Made by a program: the position numbers and the translations under genes. DNA of 38,114 nucleotides from a virus: IMG/VR virus record IMGVR_UViG_3300029262_000003, positions 1 to 38,114 of that record; one strand, 5' to 3'. This document shows, one piece after another, positions 14,810-22,441 of the stretch. A model generated the notes under the pieces. That model saw only the letters and a list, made by a program, of their open reading frames with translations, was not told the DNA's origin and ran no database searches. Each line of letters starts with the position of its first letter. Position 1 is the first letter of the stretch.

Positions 14810-17464
14810 ATGAACATCATCGAAAACATCGAAAAGAATGACTTCTCAGAAATCGAACTGGCTGCTATCCCGTTCAACACACTGGCTGACCACTACGGAA
14901 GCGCCTTGGCTAAAGAGCAGTTGGCTTTAGAACATGAGTCTTATGAGCTAGGCGAGCGCCGCTTCCTCAAGATGCTTGAGCGTCAAGCGAAAGCTGGTGA
15001 GATTGCAGACAACGCAGCCGCTAAGCCGTTACTCGCTACGCTTCTCCCTAAGTTAACCACACGTATCGTCGAGTGGCTCGAAGAGTACGCATCGAAGAAA
15101 GGCCGCAAGCCTAGCGCATACGCACCGCTCCAGTTACTCAAGCCGGAGGCCTCCGCGTTTATCACCCTGAAAGTTATCCTTGCGTCACTAACCAGTACGA
15201 ACATGACAACCATTCAGGCCGCTGCTGGTATGCTGGGGAAAGCCATTGAGGACGAGGCACGATTTGGGCGCATCCGTGACCTAGAAGCGAAGCACTTCAA
15301 GAAGCACGTTGAGGAACAGCTTAACAAGCGCCACGGGCAAGTCTACAAGAAAGCATTTATGCAGGTGGTCGAGGCCGATATGATTGGTCGAGGTCTGCTT
15401 GGTGGCGAGGCGTGGTCTAGCTGGGATAAAGAAACCACGATGCACGTAGGGATTCGCCTGATTGAAATGCTGATTGAATCCACGGGTCTGGTGGAATTAC
15501 AGCGCCACAACGCAGGTAACGCAGGCTCTGACCATGAGGCACTGCAACTGGCCCAAGAGTACGTGGACGTATTAGCGAAGCGTGCAGGCGCTCTGGCGGG
15601 TATCTCTCCGATGTTCCAGCCGTGTGTCGTACCGCCGAAACCTTGGGTAGCAATCACAGGGGGCGGCTATTGGGCTAACGGTCGCAGACCTTTGGCACTC
15701 GTTCGCACTCACTCTAAGAAGGGCTTGATGCGCTACGAAGACGTTTACATGCCAGAAGTCTACAAGGCTGTGAACCTCGCGCAAAACACCGCATGGAAAA
15801 TCAACAAGAAAGTTCTTGCTGTTGTCAATGAGATTGTTAACTGGAAGAATTGCCCGGTAGCAGACATTCCATCGCTGGAGCGCCAAGAGTTACCGCCTAA
15901 GCCTGACGACATTGACACCAACGAGGCAGCGCTCAAGGAGTGGAAGAAAGCCGCTGCTGGTATCTATCGCTTGGACAAGGCACGAGTGTCTCGCCGTATC
16001 AGCTTAGAGTTCATGCTGGAGCAGGCCAACAAGTTCGCAAGTAAGAAAGCAATCTGGTTCCCTTACAACATGGACTGGCGCGGTCGTGTGTACGCTGTGC
16101 CGATGTTCAACCCGCAAGGCAACGACATGACGAAAGGTCTGCTGACCCTTGCTAAAGGCAAGCCAATCGGTGAGGAAGGTTTCTACTGGCTGAAAATCCA
16201 CGGTGCGAACTGTGCGGGTGTTGATAAGGTTCCATTCCCGGAGCGCATCGCGTTCATTGAGAAGCACGTAGACGACATTCTGGCTTGCGCTAAAGACCCA
16301 ATCAATAACACTTGGTGGGCTGAGCAGGATTCACCGTTCTGTTTCCTCGCGTTTTGCTTCGAGTATGCAGGCGTTACGCACCACGGTCTGAGCTACAATT
16401 GCTCTCTGCCGCTGGCGTTCGACGGGTCTTGCTCTGGTATCCAGCACTTCTCCGCGATGCTCCGCGATGAGGTAGGCGGTCGTGCGGTTAACCTGCTGCC
16501 AAGCGAAACCGTGCAGGACATTTACGGCATCGTTGCACAGAAAGTAAACGAGATTCTCAAACAGGATGCAATCAACGGCACGCCTAACGAGATGATTACC
16601 GTGACCGACAAGGACACCGGGGAAATCTCAGAGAAGCTCAAACTTGGAACCTCAACGCTGGCGCAACAGTGGCTGGCATATGGTGTAACCCGTAGCGTAA
16701 CTAAACGTTCGGTCATGACGCTGGCTTACGGTTCCAAGGAGTTCGGCTTTCGTCAACAGGTATTGGATGACACCATTCAGCCTGCAATTGACAGCGGTAA
16801 GGGCTTGATGTTCACCCAACCGAACCAAGCGGCTGGCTATATGGCTAAGCTGATTTGGGATGCGGTAAGCGTGACCGTAGTTGCAGCGGTTGAGGCGATG
16901 AACTGGCTCAAATCTGCCGCTAAGCTGCTGGCTGCTGAGGTCAAGGACAAGAAGACCAAGGAGATTCTGCGCCACCGTTGCGCGGTTCACTGGACTACGC
17001 CGGACGGCTTCCCGGTCTGGCAGGAATACCGCAAGCCACTCCAGAAGCGTCTCGATATGATTTTCTTAGGGCAATTCCGTCTGCAACCGACGATTAATAC
17101 CCTCAAGGATTCAGGCATTGACGCACACAAGCAGGAGTCTGGCATCGCTCCTAACTTTGTTCACTCACAGGACGGTAGCCACCTCCGCATGACAGTCGTT
17201 TATGCTCACGAGAAGTATGGCATTGAGTCCTTTGCGCTCATCCATGACAGCTTTGGGACTATCCCGGCAGACGCTGGTAAGCTCTTTAAGGCTGTGCGTG
17301 AAACGATGGTTATCACCTATGAGAACAACGATGTGCTGGCAGACTTCTACTCTCAGTTTGCCGACCAGCTACACGAGACCCAACTGGACAAGATGCCTCC
17401 GCTTCCGAAGAAAGGAAACCTGAACCTGCAAGACATTCTCAAGTCTGACTTTGCCTTTGCATAA
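14810..17464 (+). CDS. 1: Single-subunit phage RNA polymerase gp1, T3 specificity
   Basis: The 884-residue polymerase has the length of T3 gp1 (T7 is 883). By T7 alignment the catalytic aspartates are Asp538 and Asp813 (in LIHDSFG), with Lys632 in the substrate site, and the protein ends in the conserved DFAFA. In the promoter-recognition loop the sequence is KRLDMIFLGQ, giving Asp749. T7 has Asn748 there, and this residue is the main determinant of T3 versus T7 promoter choice. That agrees with the 14 T3-type promoters in this genome and conflicts with the T7-type phi17. The start ATG follows AATGAGGTAAGCA. Activity would be modulated by lysozyme gp3.5. Confidence 0.98.
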   Translation: MNIIENIEKNDFSEIELAAIPFNTLADHYGSALAKEQLALEHESYELGERRFLKMLERQAKAGEIADNAAAKPLLATLLPKLTTRIVEWLEEYASKKGRKPSAYAPLQLLKPEASAFITLKVILASLTSTNMTTIQAAAGMLGKAIEDEARFGRIRDLEAKHFKKHVEEQLNKRHGQVYKKAFMQVVEADMIGRGLLGGEAWSSWDKETTMHVGIRLIEMLIESTGLVELQRHNAGNAGSDHEALQLAQEYVDVLAKRAGALAGISPMFQPCVVPPKPWVAITGGGYWANGRRPLALVRTHSKKGLMRYEDVYMPEVYKAVNLAQNTAWKINKKVLAVVNEIVNWKNCPVADIPSLERQELPPKPDDIDTNEAALKEWKKAAAGIYRLDKARVSRRISLEFMLEQANKFASKKAIWFPYNMDWRGRVYAVPMFNPQGNDMTKGLLTLAKGKPIGEEGFYWLKIHGANCAGVDKVPFPERIAFIEKHVDDILACAKDPINNTWWAEQDSPFCFLAFCFEYAGVTHHGLSYNCSLPLAFDGSCSGIQHFSAMLRDEVGGRAVNLLPSETVQDIYGIVAQKVNEILKQDAINGTPNEMITVTDKDTGEISEKLKLGTSTLAQQWLAYGVTRSVTKRSVMTLAYGSKEFGFRQQVLDDTIQPAIDSGKGLMFTQPNQAAGYMAKLIWDAVSVTVVAAVEAMNWLKSAAKLLAAEVKDKKTKEILRHRCAVHWTTPDGFPVWQEYRKPLQKRLDMIFLGQFRLQPTINTLKDSGIDAHKQESGIAPNFVHSQDGSHLRMTVVYAHEKYGIESFALIHDSFGTIPADAGKLFKAVRETMVITYENNDVLADFYSQFADQLHETQLDKMPPLPKKGNLNLQDILKSDFAFA

Positions 17465-17475
17465 CAAGCACTTAG

Positions 17476-17498
17476 CATTAACCCTCACTAACGGGAGA
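17476..17498 (+). promoter_or_regulatory. phi1.05 promoter (T3 type)
   Basis: CATTAACCCTCACTAACGGG continues AGA; +1 is G at 17493. The base at -1 is C where the strongest T3 promoters have A. It reads gene 1.05 and probably primes the main replication origin. Confidence 0.92.
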
Positions 17499-17600
17499 CT
17501 ACTTAAGGTCTCCCACTTTAAGACACTTTAGGTACTAAGAGATTAAATTTATGATTAACATTAAGACTTTCTTTAAGAACATCTTTAAGTTAAACCGTTT
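17476..17600. other. Probable primary replication origin
   Basis: In T7 and T3 the primary origin lies just after gene 1 and consists of phage promoters followed by an AT-rich stretch that gp4 primase and gp5 use. Here phi1.05 is followed by AT-rich sequence (about 17515-17600, including TTAAATTTATGATTAACATT). A second promoter, phi1.1, follows at 17818. The location is inferred from gene order and composition. Confidence 0.6.
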
Positions 17601-17823
17601 GACTTCCATTAAGTTCTACGCTTGGATGCCCGGTAGTGATGACCTCCGCAAGACTGAATTTAAGTTAGGCTTAGGGCCGTGCGGTAAGGTGGTCACGAAG
17701 TTGGAATGTTACTCAACGTCCTCCGGGATGGTCATCTTCCAGACCACTGAGGACAACGAAATGAAATCCTTCTACTACCCGAAAGGTTCAACGTGTGGTC
17801 GTATCGAACGGACATACAGTTAA
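17551..17823 (+). CDS. 1.05: gp1.05, conserved T3-group early protein
   Basis: This 90-residue frame lies between the gene 1 stop and gene 1.1, where T3-like phages, but not T7, carry gene 1.05. The N-terminus is lysine and asparagine rich (MINIKTFFKNIFKLNRL). The rest is a mixed, soluble sequence with no motif that I recognise. The ATG has no strong Shine-Dalgarno (AAGAGATTAAATTT). Its stop codon TAA (17821-17823) lies within promoter phi1.1. Function unknown. Confidence 0.8.
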   Translation: MINIKTFFKNIFKLNRLTSIKFYAWMPGSDDLRKTEFKLGLGPCGKVVTKLECYSTSSGMVIFQTTEDNEMKSFYYPKGSTCGRIERTYS

Positions 17824-17840
17824 CCCTCACTAACGGGAGA
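17818..17840 (+). promoter_or_regulatory. phi1.1 promoter (T3 type)
   Basis: GTTAACCCTCACTAACGGGA continues GAG; +1 is G at 17835 and the base at -1 is C. It overlaps the end of gene 1.05 and reads 1.1, 1.2 and 1.3. Confidence 0.92.
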
Positions 17841-17846
17841 GTTAAA

Positions 17847-17881
17847 CTTAAGGTCATCACCAACGGTGGCCTTTGTGATTA
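17847..17881 (+). promoter_or_regulatory. RNase III processing hairpin R1.1
   Basis: CTTAAGGTCATCACC...GGTGGCCTTTGTGATT forms an extended stem, with AAGGTCATCACC facing GGTGGCCTT. It lies before gene 1.1, where T7 has R1.1. Confidence 0.8.
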
Positions 17882-17915
17882 ACTTTCAATACACATCAAC
17901 ATGAGGTAAGATACT

Positions 17916-18056
17916 ATGCGTACCAACTTTGAGAAATTTACCAAGCGCGATTCAGTGGTCAACGAGCAGGGCGAACAGTGGCAAGAGCGCCGTGACCGCA
18001 TGAAGAAACGCCACAAGCAACAGCGCGGTAACTCACAGAAACGGGAGTGGAACTGA
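17916..18056 (+). CDS. 1.1: gp1.1, small basic early protein
   Basis: This 46-residue frame, too short for many gene finders, runs from ATG 17916 (after ATGAGGTAAGATACT) to TGA 18054-18056. The product is almost entirely polar and strongly basic (RDRMKKRHKQQRGNSQKREW), like the 42-residue T7 gp1.1. The stop overlaps the gene 1.2 start (TGATG), which points to translational coupling. The function of gp1.1 is not known; nucleic-acid binding is only suggested by composition. Confidence 0.85.
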   Translation: MRTNFEKFTKRDSVVNEQGEQWQERRDRMKKRHKQQRGNSQKREWN

Positions 18057-18334
18057 TGATGATGGGACGTATTTATAGCGGCAACCTGAACGATTACAAA
18101 GATGCGGTAGCGCGTCTACAGGAAGACCATGATGTGACCGTGAAGATGGAGTCATTCAGCTACGAAAACCCAGCGAAGATGTGCAGGTCATGCGGTGAGG
18201 TTCTCAGTGTGTTCACACGCTCCGGGCATCTGGTGGCATCCAGAACCTTCGAGCATAGCGACAGCGATGTACAAATCAACGCGCAGACTGCATGGCTCCG
18301 TAAGGTTCACAGCGAATTGAAACACTGGAAGTAA
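18056..18334 (+). CDS. 1.2: gp1.2, inhibitor of host dGTP triphosphohydrolase
   Basis: In T7 and T3, gp1.2 binds E. coli dGTPase (Dgt) and stops it from draining dGTP, which permits growth on optA1 hosts; T3 gp1.2 also relates to F-plasmid exclusion in the T7 case. From ATG 18056 the protein is 92 residues. Starts at 18059 and 18062 (MMMGRIYSG) are also possible, and an ATG at 18047 lies inside gene 1.1. I chose 18056 because it overlaps the 1.1 stop as TGATG. The N-terminus MGRIYSGNL and the C-terminus ending HWK match T7 gp1.2, while the middle has diverged and includes a CRSC pair (ENPAKMCRSCGEV). Confidence 0.88.
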   Translation: MMMGRIYSGNLNDYKDAVARLQEDHDVTVKMESFSYENPAKMCRSCGEVLSVFTRSGHLVASRTFEHSDSDVQINAQTAWLRKVHSELKHWK

Positions 18335-18354
18335 TAACCCTCACTAACAGGAGA
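18332..18354 (+). promoter_or_regulatory. phi1.3 promoter (T3 type, +1 A)
   Basis: AATAACCCTCACTAACAGGA continues GAA. Relative to the consensus the -1 base is C and +1 (18349) is A, so initiation with ATP or a shifted start at G is expected. Confidence 0.9.
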
Positions 18355-18356
18355 AT

Positions 18357-18392
18357 CCTTAAGGTCACTTTAACGAGTGGCCTTCGTGATTC
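18357..18392 (+). promoter_or_regulatory. RNase III processing hairpin R1.3
   Basis: CCTTAAGGTCACTTTAACGA...GTGGCCTTCGTGATT forms the family stem (AAGGTCAC facing GTGGCCTT) before gene 1.3. Confidence 0.78.
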
Positions 18393-18428
18393 GAACTGAT
18401 TAACTTTCAAACAATGAGGAACAACCGT

Positions 18429-19469
18429 ATGAACATCTTCAATACCAACCCATTCAAAGCTGTGTCATTCGTAGAGTCTGCCGTTAAGAAAGCGCTGGAG
18501 ACCTCCGGCTATCTTATAGCGGATTGTAAATATGATGGCGTGCGCGGTAACATTGTGGTTGATAACGTGGCTGAGGCTGCGTGGCTGTCCCGTGTGTCCA
18601 AGTTTATCCCGGCGCTGGAACACCTGAACGGTTTCGATAAGCGCTGGCAACAACTGCTGAACGATGACCGATGCATCTTCCCGGATGGCTTCATGCTGGA
18701 TGGCGAACTGATGGTCAAAGGTGTAGACTTCAACACCGGGTCTGGCCTGCTGCGTACCAAGTGGGTGAAGCGTGACAACATGGGGTTCCACCTTACGAAC
18801 GTCCCAACTAAGCTGACCCCGAAAGGCCGCGAAGTTATCGACGGTAAGTTTGAGTTCCACCTTGACCCGAAGCGCCTGAGCGTGCGACTCTACGCTGTCA
18901 TGCCGATTCACATTGCGGAGTCTGGCGAGGACTACGATGTACAGAACCTGCTGATGCCGTATCATGTGGAAGCCATGCGCTCTCTTCTGGTTGAATACTT
19001 CCCGGAAATCGAGTGGCTTATCGCTGAGACCTACGAGGTCTACGATATGGATTCGCTGACTGAACTGTACGAAGAGAAGCGTGCCGAAGGTCACGAGGGT
19101 CTCATTGTGAAAGACCCGCAAGGCATCTACAAGCGAGGCAAGAAGTCTGGCTGGTGGAAGCTCAAGCCTGAGTGTGAAGCTGACGGTATCATTCAGGGTG
19201 TCAATTGGGGAACCGAAGGGTTAGCCAACGAGGGTAAAGTGATAGGCTTTAGTGTGCTTCTTGAGACTGGTCGTTTAGTAGACGCCAACAACATCTCTCG
19301 CGCATTGATGGACGAGTTCACATCCAACGTTAAAGCCCACGGTGAAGACTTCTACAATGGTTGGGCCTGTCAGGTCAACTACATGGAAGCGACCCCGGAC
19401 GGCTCCCTGCGACACCCTAGCTTCGAGAAGTTCCGAGGAACTGAGGACAACCCTCAAGAGAAAATGTAA
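18429..19469 (+). CDS. 1.3: ATP-dependent DNA ligase gp1.3
   Basis: From ATG 18429 the protein is 346 residues, the T3 ligase length. An upstream in-frame ATG at 18414 overlaps the Shine-Dalgarno (AATGAGGAAC), so the later start is preferred. The adenylated lysine is Lys34 in ADCKYDGVRG (motif I). Downstream nucleotidyltransferase motifs include DGELM (III), LIVKDPQGIYKRG (IV) and GWWKLKP (V). An OB-fold domain makes up the C-terminal ~110 residues. It seals Okazaki fragments and nicks. It is the last gene before early terminator TE, so host polymerase makes it early and phage polymerase (phi1.3) later. Confidence 0.96.
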   Translation: MNIFNTNPFKAVSFVESAVKKALETSGYLIADCKYDGVRGNIVVDNVAEAAWLSRVSKFIPALEHLNGFDKRWQQLLNDDRCIFPDGFMLDGELMVKGVDFNTGSGLLRTKWVKRDNMGFHLTNVPTKLTPKGREVIDGKFEFHLDPKRLSVRLYAVMPIHIAESGEDYDVQNLLMPYHVEAMRSLLVEYFPEIEWLIAETYEVYDMDSLTELYEEKRAEGHEGLIVKDPQGIYKRGKKSGWWKLKPECEADGIIQGVNWGTEGLANEGKVIGFSVLLETGRLVDANNISRALMDEFTSNVKAHGEDFYNGWACQVNYMEATPDGSLRHPSFEKFRGTEDNPQEKM

Positions 19470-19479
19470 CCAACTCACT

Positions 19480-19511
19480 GGCTCACCTTCACGGGTGGGC
19501 CTTTCTTCGTT
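19480..19511 (+). terminator. Early terminator TE for host RNA polymerase
   Basis: GGCTCACC and GGTGGGCC pair around TTCACG, followed by TTTCTTCGTT. This is an intrinsic terminator right after gene 1.3, at the position of TE in T7. It ends transcription from A1-A3. Confidence 0.88.
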
Positions 19512-19516
19512 CCGGG

Positions 19517-19539
19517 CATTAACCCTCACTAACAGGAGA
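19517..19539 (+). promoter_or_regulatory. phi1.5 promoter (T3 type, +1 A)
   Basis: CATTAACCCTCACTAACAGG continues AGA. The -1 base is C and +1 (19534) is A, as in phi1.3. It opens the middle region just beyond TE. Confidence 0.9.
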
Positions 19540-19547
19540 CACACACC

Positions 19548-19625
19548 ATGTGGCTTATCCTATTCGCTATCGTCGCAACGCTGGGATTAATGGTTGCCGA
19601 CGACAACATTTGGCCTGATTGTTAA
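19548..19625 (+). CDS. 1.5: Tiny membrane peptide gp1.5
   Basis: A 25-residue frame from ATG 19548 to TAA 19623-19625 encodes a hydrophobic helix (WLILFAIVATLGLMV) with a short acidic tail (ADDNIWPDC). It follows AACAGGAGACACACACC, so the promoter's initially transcribed GGAG doubles as a ribosome-binding site. T7 has a 29-residue gp1.5 of similar character at this place. Function unknown; a single inner-membrane span is the only clear property. Confidence 0.72.
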   Translation: MWLILFAIVATLGLMVADDNIWPDC

Positions 19626-19637
19626 GGAGACAACATC

Positions 19638-19895
19638 ATGCGTTTACACTTCAACACATCAAATGGTATCTTTTCGGTTCGCCGTGAAGACCGCTCTACA
19701 GCAGTGGCCTCTGAGCGCAACGCCAAGCTGCCGCTGATTGGTTCGGTCGTCCCATTGTCACCACGTGTTCACCTACTGATCACTCGTGGAGAGTTCATTA
19801 AGGCGATGAACAAAGAGCGCCCACATCTGGAAGCCGTGGTCACTTACTGGCCTCGCATCCGTCTGTTCGTTAAGTTGATTAAGGAGGTGCTGTAA
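19638..19895 (+). CDS. 1.6: gp1.6, conserved middle-region protein
   Basis: The 85-residue protein starts at ATG 19638 after TAAGGAGACAACATC and matches T7 gp1.6 in position and length (86 residues). It is basic with a conserved body (SPRVHLLITRGEFIKAMNKE) and no membrane segment or known domain. Its stop overlaps the 1.7 start as TAATG, so the two are likely translated together. No function is established. Confidence 0.85.
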   Translation: MRLHFNTSNGIFSVRREDRSTAVASERNAKLPLIGSVVPLSPRVHLLITRGEFIKAMNKERPHLEAVVTYWPRIRLFVKLIKEVL

Positions 19896-20386
19896 TGTTA
19901 CAACATCATTGGAACAAACCAGACTTAGAGGCTCGCTTCCCGGTTAACTCTGTTGTGCGATACTCCGGCGGTGGCCTCAAGCGCATCTTAGGGATGAGCG
20001 GAGTGGTCACTGGTCACTCACACACGGGTCTAGTTAAGGTTCGCTTCGGTACTCAATACGCTGAGGTTCTTCCGAACAACCTGATTCCGCTGCCTAAAGC
20101 TGACGTTAAGACTCCGAACGTGGAAGCACCGAAGACAGAAGTCAAGTCTGACGTAACCCACCCTAACCACTACATGCTGTTCGACAACGTGGAAGCCATT
20201 GAGGTTATCGCCCGGTCAATGACAGTCGAGGCGTTCCGTGGGTACTGCTTAGGGAACATCCTCAAGTATCGCCTGCGTGCTGGCAAGAAGTCCGAACTGG
20301 CAACGATGGATAAAGACCTCAAGAAAGCTGCATTCTATCAGGAACTCTTTGACAAACACCGGGGGCTGTGTTATGACGCTTCGTGA
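19895..20386 (+). CDS. 1.7: Nucleotide kinase gp1.7
   Basis: This 163-residue protein is shorter than T7 gp1.7 (196 residues). The C-terminal half from about residue 89 ([17 protein letters not shown] through [10 protein letters not shown]) is the conserved domain found in many phages (DUF3310 type). T7 gp1.7 phosphorylates dGMP and dTMP without a typical P-loop and sensitises the phage to dideoxythymidine. The N-terminal part contains a small beta-rich KOW/SH3-like stretch ([12 protein letters not shown] to GLVKVRFG) that differs from T7. Gene 1.8 overlaps its 3' end by 14 bp. Nucleotide supply for replication is its probable role. Confidence 0.87.
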   Translation: MLQHHWNKPDLEARFPVNSVVRYSGGGLKRILGMSGVVTGHSHTGLVKVRFGTQYAEVLPNNLIPLPKADVKTPNVEAPKTEVKSDVTHPNHYMLFDNVEAIEVIARSMTVEAFRGYCLGNILKYRLRAGKKSELATMDKDLKKAAFYQELFDKHRGLCYDAS

Positions 20387-20504
20387 ATGCTGCGATTGGT
20401 GTGCCGCTAAGTGGAACCAAGCTATTGAGGATGGTGACAAGGCGGCTGCTGACGCTTACCAACAACTGTACGCGCTGTGGGAGCGGCGCTTTAAGGAGGC
20501 TTAA
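20373..20504 (+). CDS. 1.8: gp1.8, small conserved protein
   Basis: A 43-residue frame from ATG 20373, preceded by GGGGGCTGTGTT, overlaps the last 14 bp of 1.7. The upstream ATG at 20277 lies deep in gene 1.7 and is not credible. The peptide ([19 protein letters not shown], then [10 protein letters not shown]) is amphipathic, with CCxxC near the N-terminus. T7 gp1.8 is 48 residues and likewise uncharacterised. The gene 2 Shine-Dalgarno lies in its final codons. Confidence 0.78.
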   Translation: MTLRECCDWCAAKWNQAIEDGDKAAADAYQQLYALWERRFKEA

Positions 20505-20505
20505 C

Positions 20506-20670
20506 GTGGAGCAACGTGAAATTAAATACCTTCTGACGATGGAAGGTAACACCGAGTCCTTTGAGGTTCCGGTATTCGCCCGGTCTCTCGAAGAGGCAAC
20601 TCTACAGGCTGAACAATATGAGGACGCTGGGTTCGTAGTGACTCGCATCCGTCCAGAAGTGAAAGCCTAA
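20506..20670 (+). CDS. 2: gp2, inhibitor of host RNA polymerase (GTG start)
   Basis: The product is 54 residues from GTG 20506, which follows AAGGAGGCTTAAC at ideal spacing. No usable ATG exists except Met12, too late for the conserved part. T7 gp2 (64 residues) binds the beta' jaw of E. coli RNA polymerase and blocks open-complex formation by sigma70. That stops host transcription, which would otherwise interfere with packaging. The conserved core is visible: [15 protein letters not shown] and [11 protein letters not shown] parallel T7 SFEVPIYAETLDEA and GFEVTRVRPCV. The T3 form is about 10 residues shorter. Confidence 0.9.
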
Positions 20671-20690
20671 TTACCCTCACTAAAGGGAAC
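20668..20690 (+). promoter_or_regulatory. phi2.5 promoter (T3 type)
   Basis: AATTACCCTCACTAAAGGGA continues ACA; +1 is at 20685. The -13 base is T for A and the +5/+6 bases deviate. It overlaps the gene 2 stop and reads the SSB gene. Confidence 0.9.
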
Positions 20691-20721
20691 AACCCAACCT
20701 ATCAACCAAAGGAGAAACAAT

Positions 20722-21420
20722 ATGGCTGGTTTCAAGAAGAAAGTTTACACCTCCGGTCTCGGTACTGCTGAACCTTATGCTTACCTGAGCAAGCCGGACT
20801 ATGGTAACGAAGAGCGTGGCTTCGGCAACCCTCGTGGTGTCTACAAGGTAGACCTGACTCTTTCCAACAAAGACCCGCGCTGTCAGGCAATGGTCGATGA
20901 AATCGTGAAGACTCACGAAGAGGCTTATGCTGCTGCCGTTGAAGAGTTCGAGGCTAATCCGCCACAGGTACAGCGCGGTAAGAAACCACTTACACCTTAC
21001 GAGGGCGACATGCCGTTCTTCGATAATGGTGACGGTACGACTACCTTCAAGTTCAAATGCTATGCGTCTTTCCAAGACAAGAAGACCAAAGAGACCAAGC
21101 ACATCAATCTGGTCGTGGTTGATAGCAAAGGTAAGAAGATTCAGGAAGTGCCGATTATCGGTGGCGGCTCCAAGCTGAAAGTGAAATACTCACTGGTGCC
21201 CTACAAGTGGAACACCGCTGTGGGAGCAAGCGTCAAGCTGCAACTGGAGTCCGTGATGCTGGTCGAACTGGCTACCTTCGGCGGTGGCGGTGAAGATGAG
21301 TGGGCCGATGAAGTCGAAGATGGTGGTTACACTGCGAGTGAATCCCGTCAGTCCCGCGATGAGCAGGAGTGGCAGGAAGACGAGCACGAAGAAACCCCGG
21401 ATGATGACGAGGACTTCTAA
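20722..21420 (+). CDS. 2.5: Single-stranded DNA-binding protein gp2.5
   Basis: The 232-residue protein has the length of T7 gp2.5. An OB-fold occupies about residues 1-190, and the last ~45 residues are strongly acidic, ending DDDEDF. The C-terminal phenylalanine and acidic tail contact the gp5 polymerase and gp4 helicase and coordinate leading and lagging strands. It also anneals complementary strands. The ATG is preceded by AAGGAGAAACAAT. The stop TAA shares its last two bases with the gene 3 start (TAATG), implying coupled translation. Confidence 0.96.
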   Translation: MAGFKKKVYTSGLGTAEPYAYLSKPDYGNEERGFGNPRGVYKVDLTLSNKDPRCQAMVDEIVKTHEEAYAAAVEEFEANPPQVQRGKKPLTPYEGDMPFFDNGDGTTTFKFKCYASFQDKKTKETKHINLVVVDSKGKKIQEVPIIGGGSKLKVKYSLVPYKWNTAVGASVKLQLESVMLVELATFGGGGEDEWADEVEDGGYTASESRQSRDEQEWQEDEHEETPDDDEDF

Positions 21421-21881
21421 TGGCTGGCGCATACGCTGCGCGAGGTGTACGCAAGGTCGGGGCTTTCCGCTCCGGCCTAGAAGATAAAGTCTCAAAGCAG
21501 CTTGAGAGTAAGGGCATTAAGTTCGACTATGAACTTTGGCGAATCCCTTACGTCATCCCTGAGAGTGACCACTTATACACTCCAGACTTCCTGCTACCTA
21601 ACGGTATCTTCATTGAGACCAAAGGGCTGTGGGATTCCGATGACCGCAAGAAACACCTTTTGATTCGTGAGCAACACCCTGAACTGGACATTCGCTTGGT
21701 CTTCTCAAGCAGCCGCTCAAAGCTCTACAAGGGTAGCCCAACAAGCTACGGTGAGTGGTGCGAGAAGCATGGCATTCTGTTTGCTGACAAGCTGATACCA
21801 GTGGCGTGGCTCAAAGAACCCAAGAAGGAGGTTCCGTTCGATAAATTTAAGACTAAGAAAGGAGTAAAGAAAAATGGCTAA
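21420..21881 (+). CDS. 3: Endonuclease I gp3 (Holliday-junction resolvase)
   Basis: At 153 residues it is close to T7 gp3 (149). The PD-(D/E)xK-type active site is visible: Glu21 (SGLED), Asp56 in TPDFLLPNG, Glu66 and Lys68 in FIETKGLW. It cuts branched DNA, degrades host DNA and trims replication intermediates before packaging. The C-terminus is lysine rich (FKTKKGVKKNG). The start overlaps the gene 2.5 stop and its 3' end overlaps gene 3.5 by 8 bp. There is no gene 2.8 between 2.5 and 3, unlike T7. Confidence 0.95.
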   Translation: MAGAYAARGVRKVGAFRSGLEDKVSKQLESKGIKFDYELWRIPYVIPESDHLYTPDFLLPNGIFIETKGLWDSDDRKKHLLIREQHPELDIRLVFSSSRSKLYKGSPTSYGEWCEKHGILFADKLIPVAWLKEPKKEVPFDKFKTKKGVKKNG

Positions 21882-22329
21882 AGTTCAATTCAAACCACGA
21901 GCAACCACGGAGGCAATCTTTGTGCATTGCTCTGCAACCAAACCGAGCCAGAACGTTGGTGTTCGTGAGATTCGTCAGTGGCATAAAGAGCAAGGCTGGC
22001 TGGACGTAGGGTATCACTTCATCATCAAGCGCGATGGTACTGTGGAAGCAGGCCGTGATGAACTGGCTGTAGGTTCCCACGCTAAGGGCTACAATCACAA
22101 CTCTATTGGTGTCTGCCTTGTAGGTGGTATCGACGATAAAGGTAAGTTTGACGCTAACTTTACGCCAGCCCAAATGCAATCTCTTCGCTCACTGCTGGTC
22201 ACACTGCTGGCGAAGTACGAAGGGTCTGTTCTCCGTGCTCACCACGATGTTGCACCTAAAGCCTGCCCGTCCTTCGACTTGAAGCGCTGGTGGGAGAAGA
22301 ACGAACTGGTTACATCTGACCGAGGGTAG
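21874..22329 (+). CDS. 3.5: T7-type lysozyme gp3.5 (amidase and RNA polymerase regulator)
   Basis: This 151-residue zinc amidase cleaves the bond between N-acetylmuramic acid and L-alanine of peptidoglycan and also binds gp1 to restrain transcription. Zinc ligands appear as His18 (FVHCS), His123 (RAHHD) and Cys131 (KACPS), with Tyr47 (DVGYHF) and Lys129 at the catalytic site, each one residue later than in T7. The N-terminal polymerase-binding stretch is kept. The ATG at 21874 has AAGGAGTAAAGAAA inside the end of gene 3. No holin adjoins it; release depends on gp17.5. Confidence 0.95.
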   Translation: MAKVQFKPRATTEAIFVHCSATKPSQNVGVREIRQWHKEQGWLDVGYHFIIKRDGTVEAGRDELAVGSHAKGYNHNSIGVCLVGGIDDKGKFDANFTPAQMQSLRSLLVTLLAKYEGSVLRAHHDVAPKACPSFDLKRWWEKNELVTSDRG

Positions 22330-22333
22330 ACCT

Positions 22334-22441
22334 ATGAGGATGATTTGCATTCGTTGTGACAAGCCTTTGAAGAGTCGCGTACCATCACGTCAGTGTCAGT
22401 GCAAAGACCCGATCAAGGCTGAGGAACACACCGAGAAGTAA
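22334..22441 (+). CDS. Small cysteine-rich protein of unknown function between 3.5 and 4
   Basis: A 35-codon frame runs from ATG 22334 to TAA 22439-22441, with GAGGGTAGACCT as ribosome-binding site 4 bp after gene 3.5. The sequence has CIRC near the N-terminus and CQC near residue 22 (MICIRCDKPLKSR, SRQCQCKDP), suggesting a small zinc knuckle. T7 carries the HNH gene 3.8 in this interval, and it is absent here. T3 annotation includes a tiny gene here (called 3.7, if I recall correctly). Function cannot be assigned. Confidence 0.7.
   Translation: MRMICIRCDKPLKSRVPSRQCQCKDPIKAEEHTEK

Noticed and set aside
18465-19121. Antisense frame of 218 codons opposite the ligase gene
   Set aside because: A shadow of gene 1.3, without expression signals.
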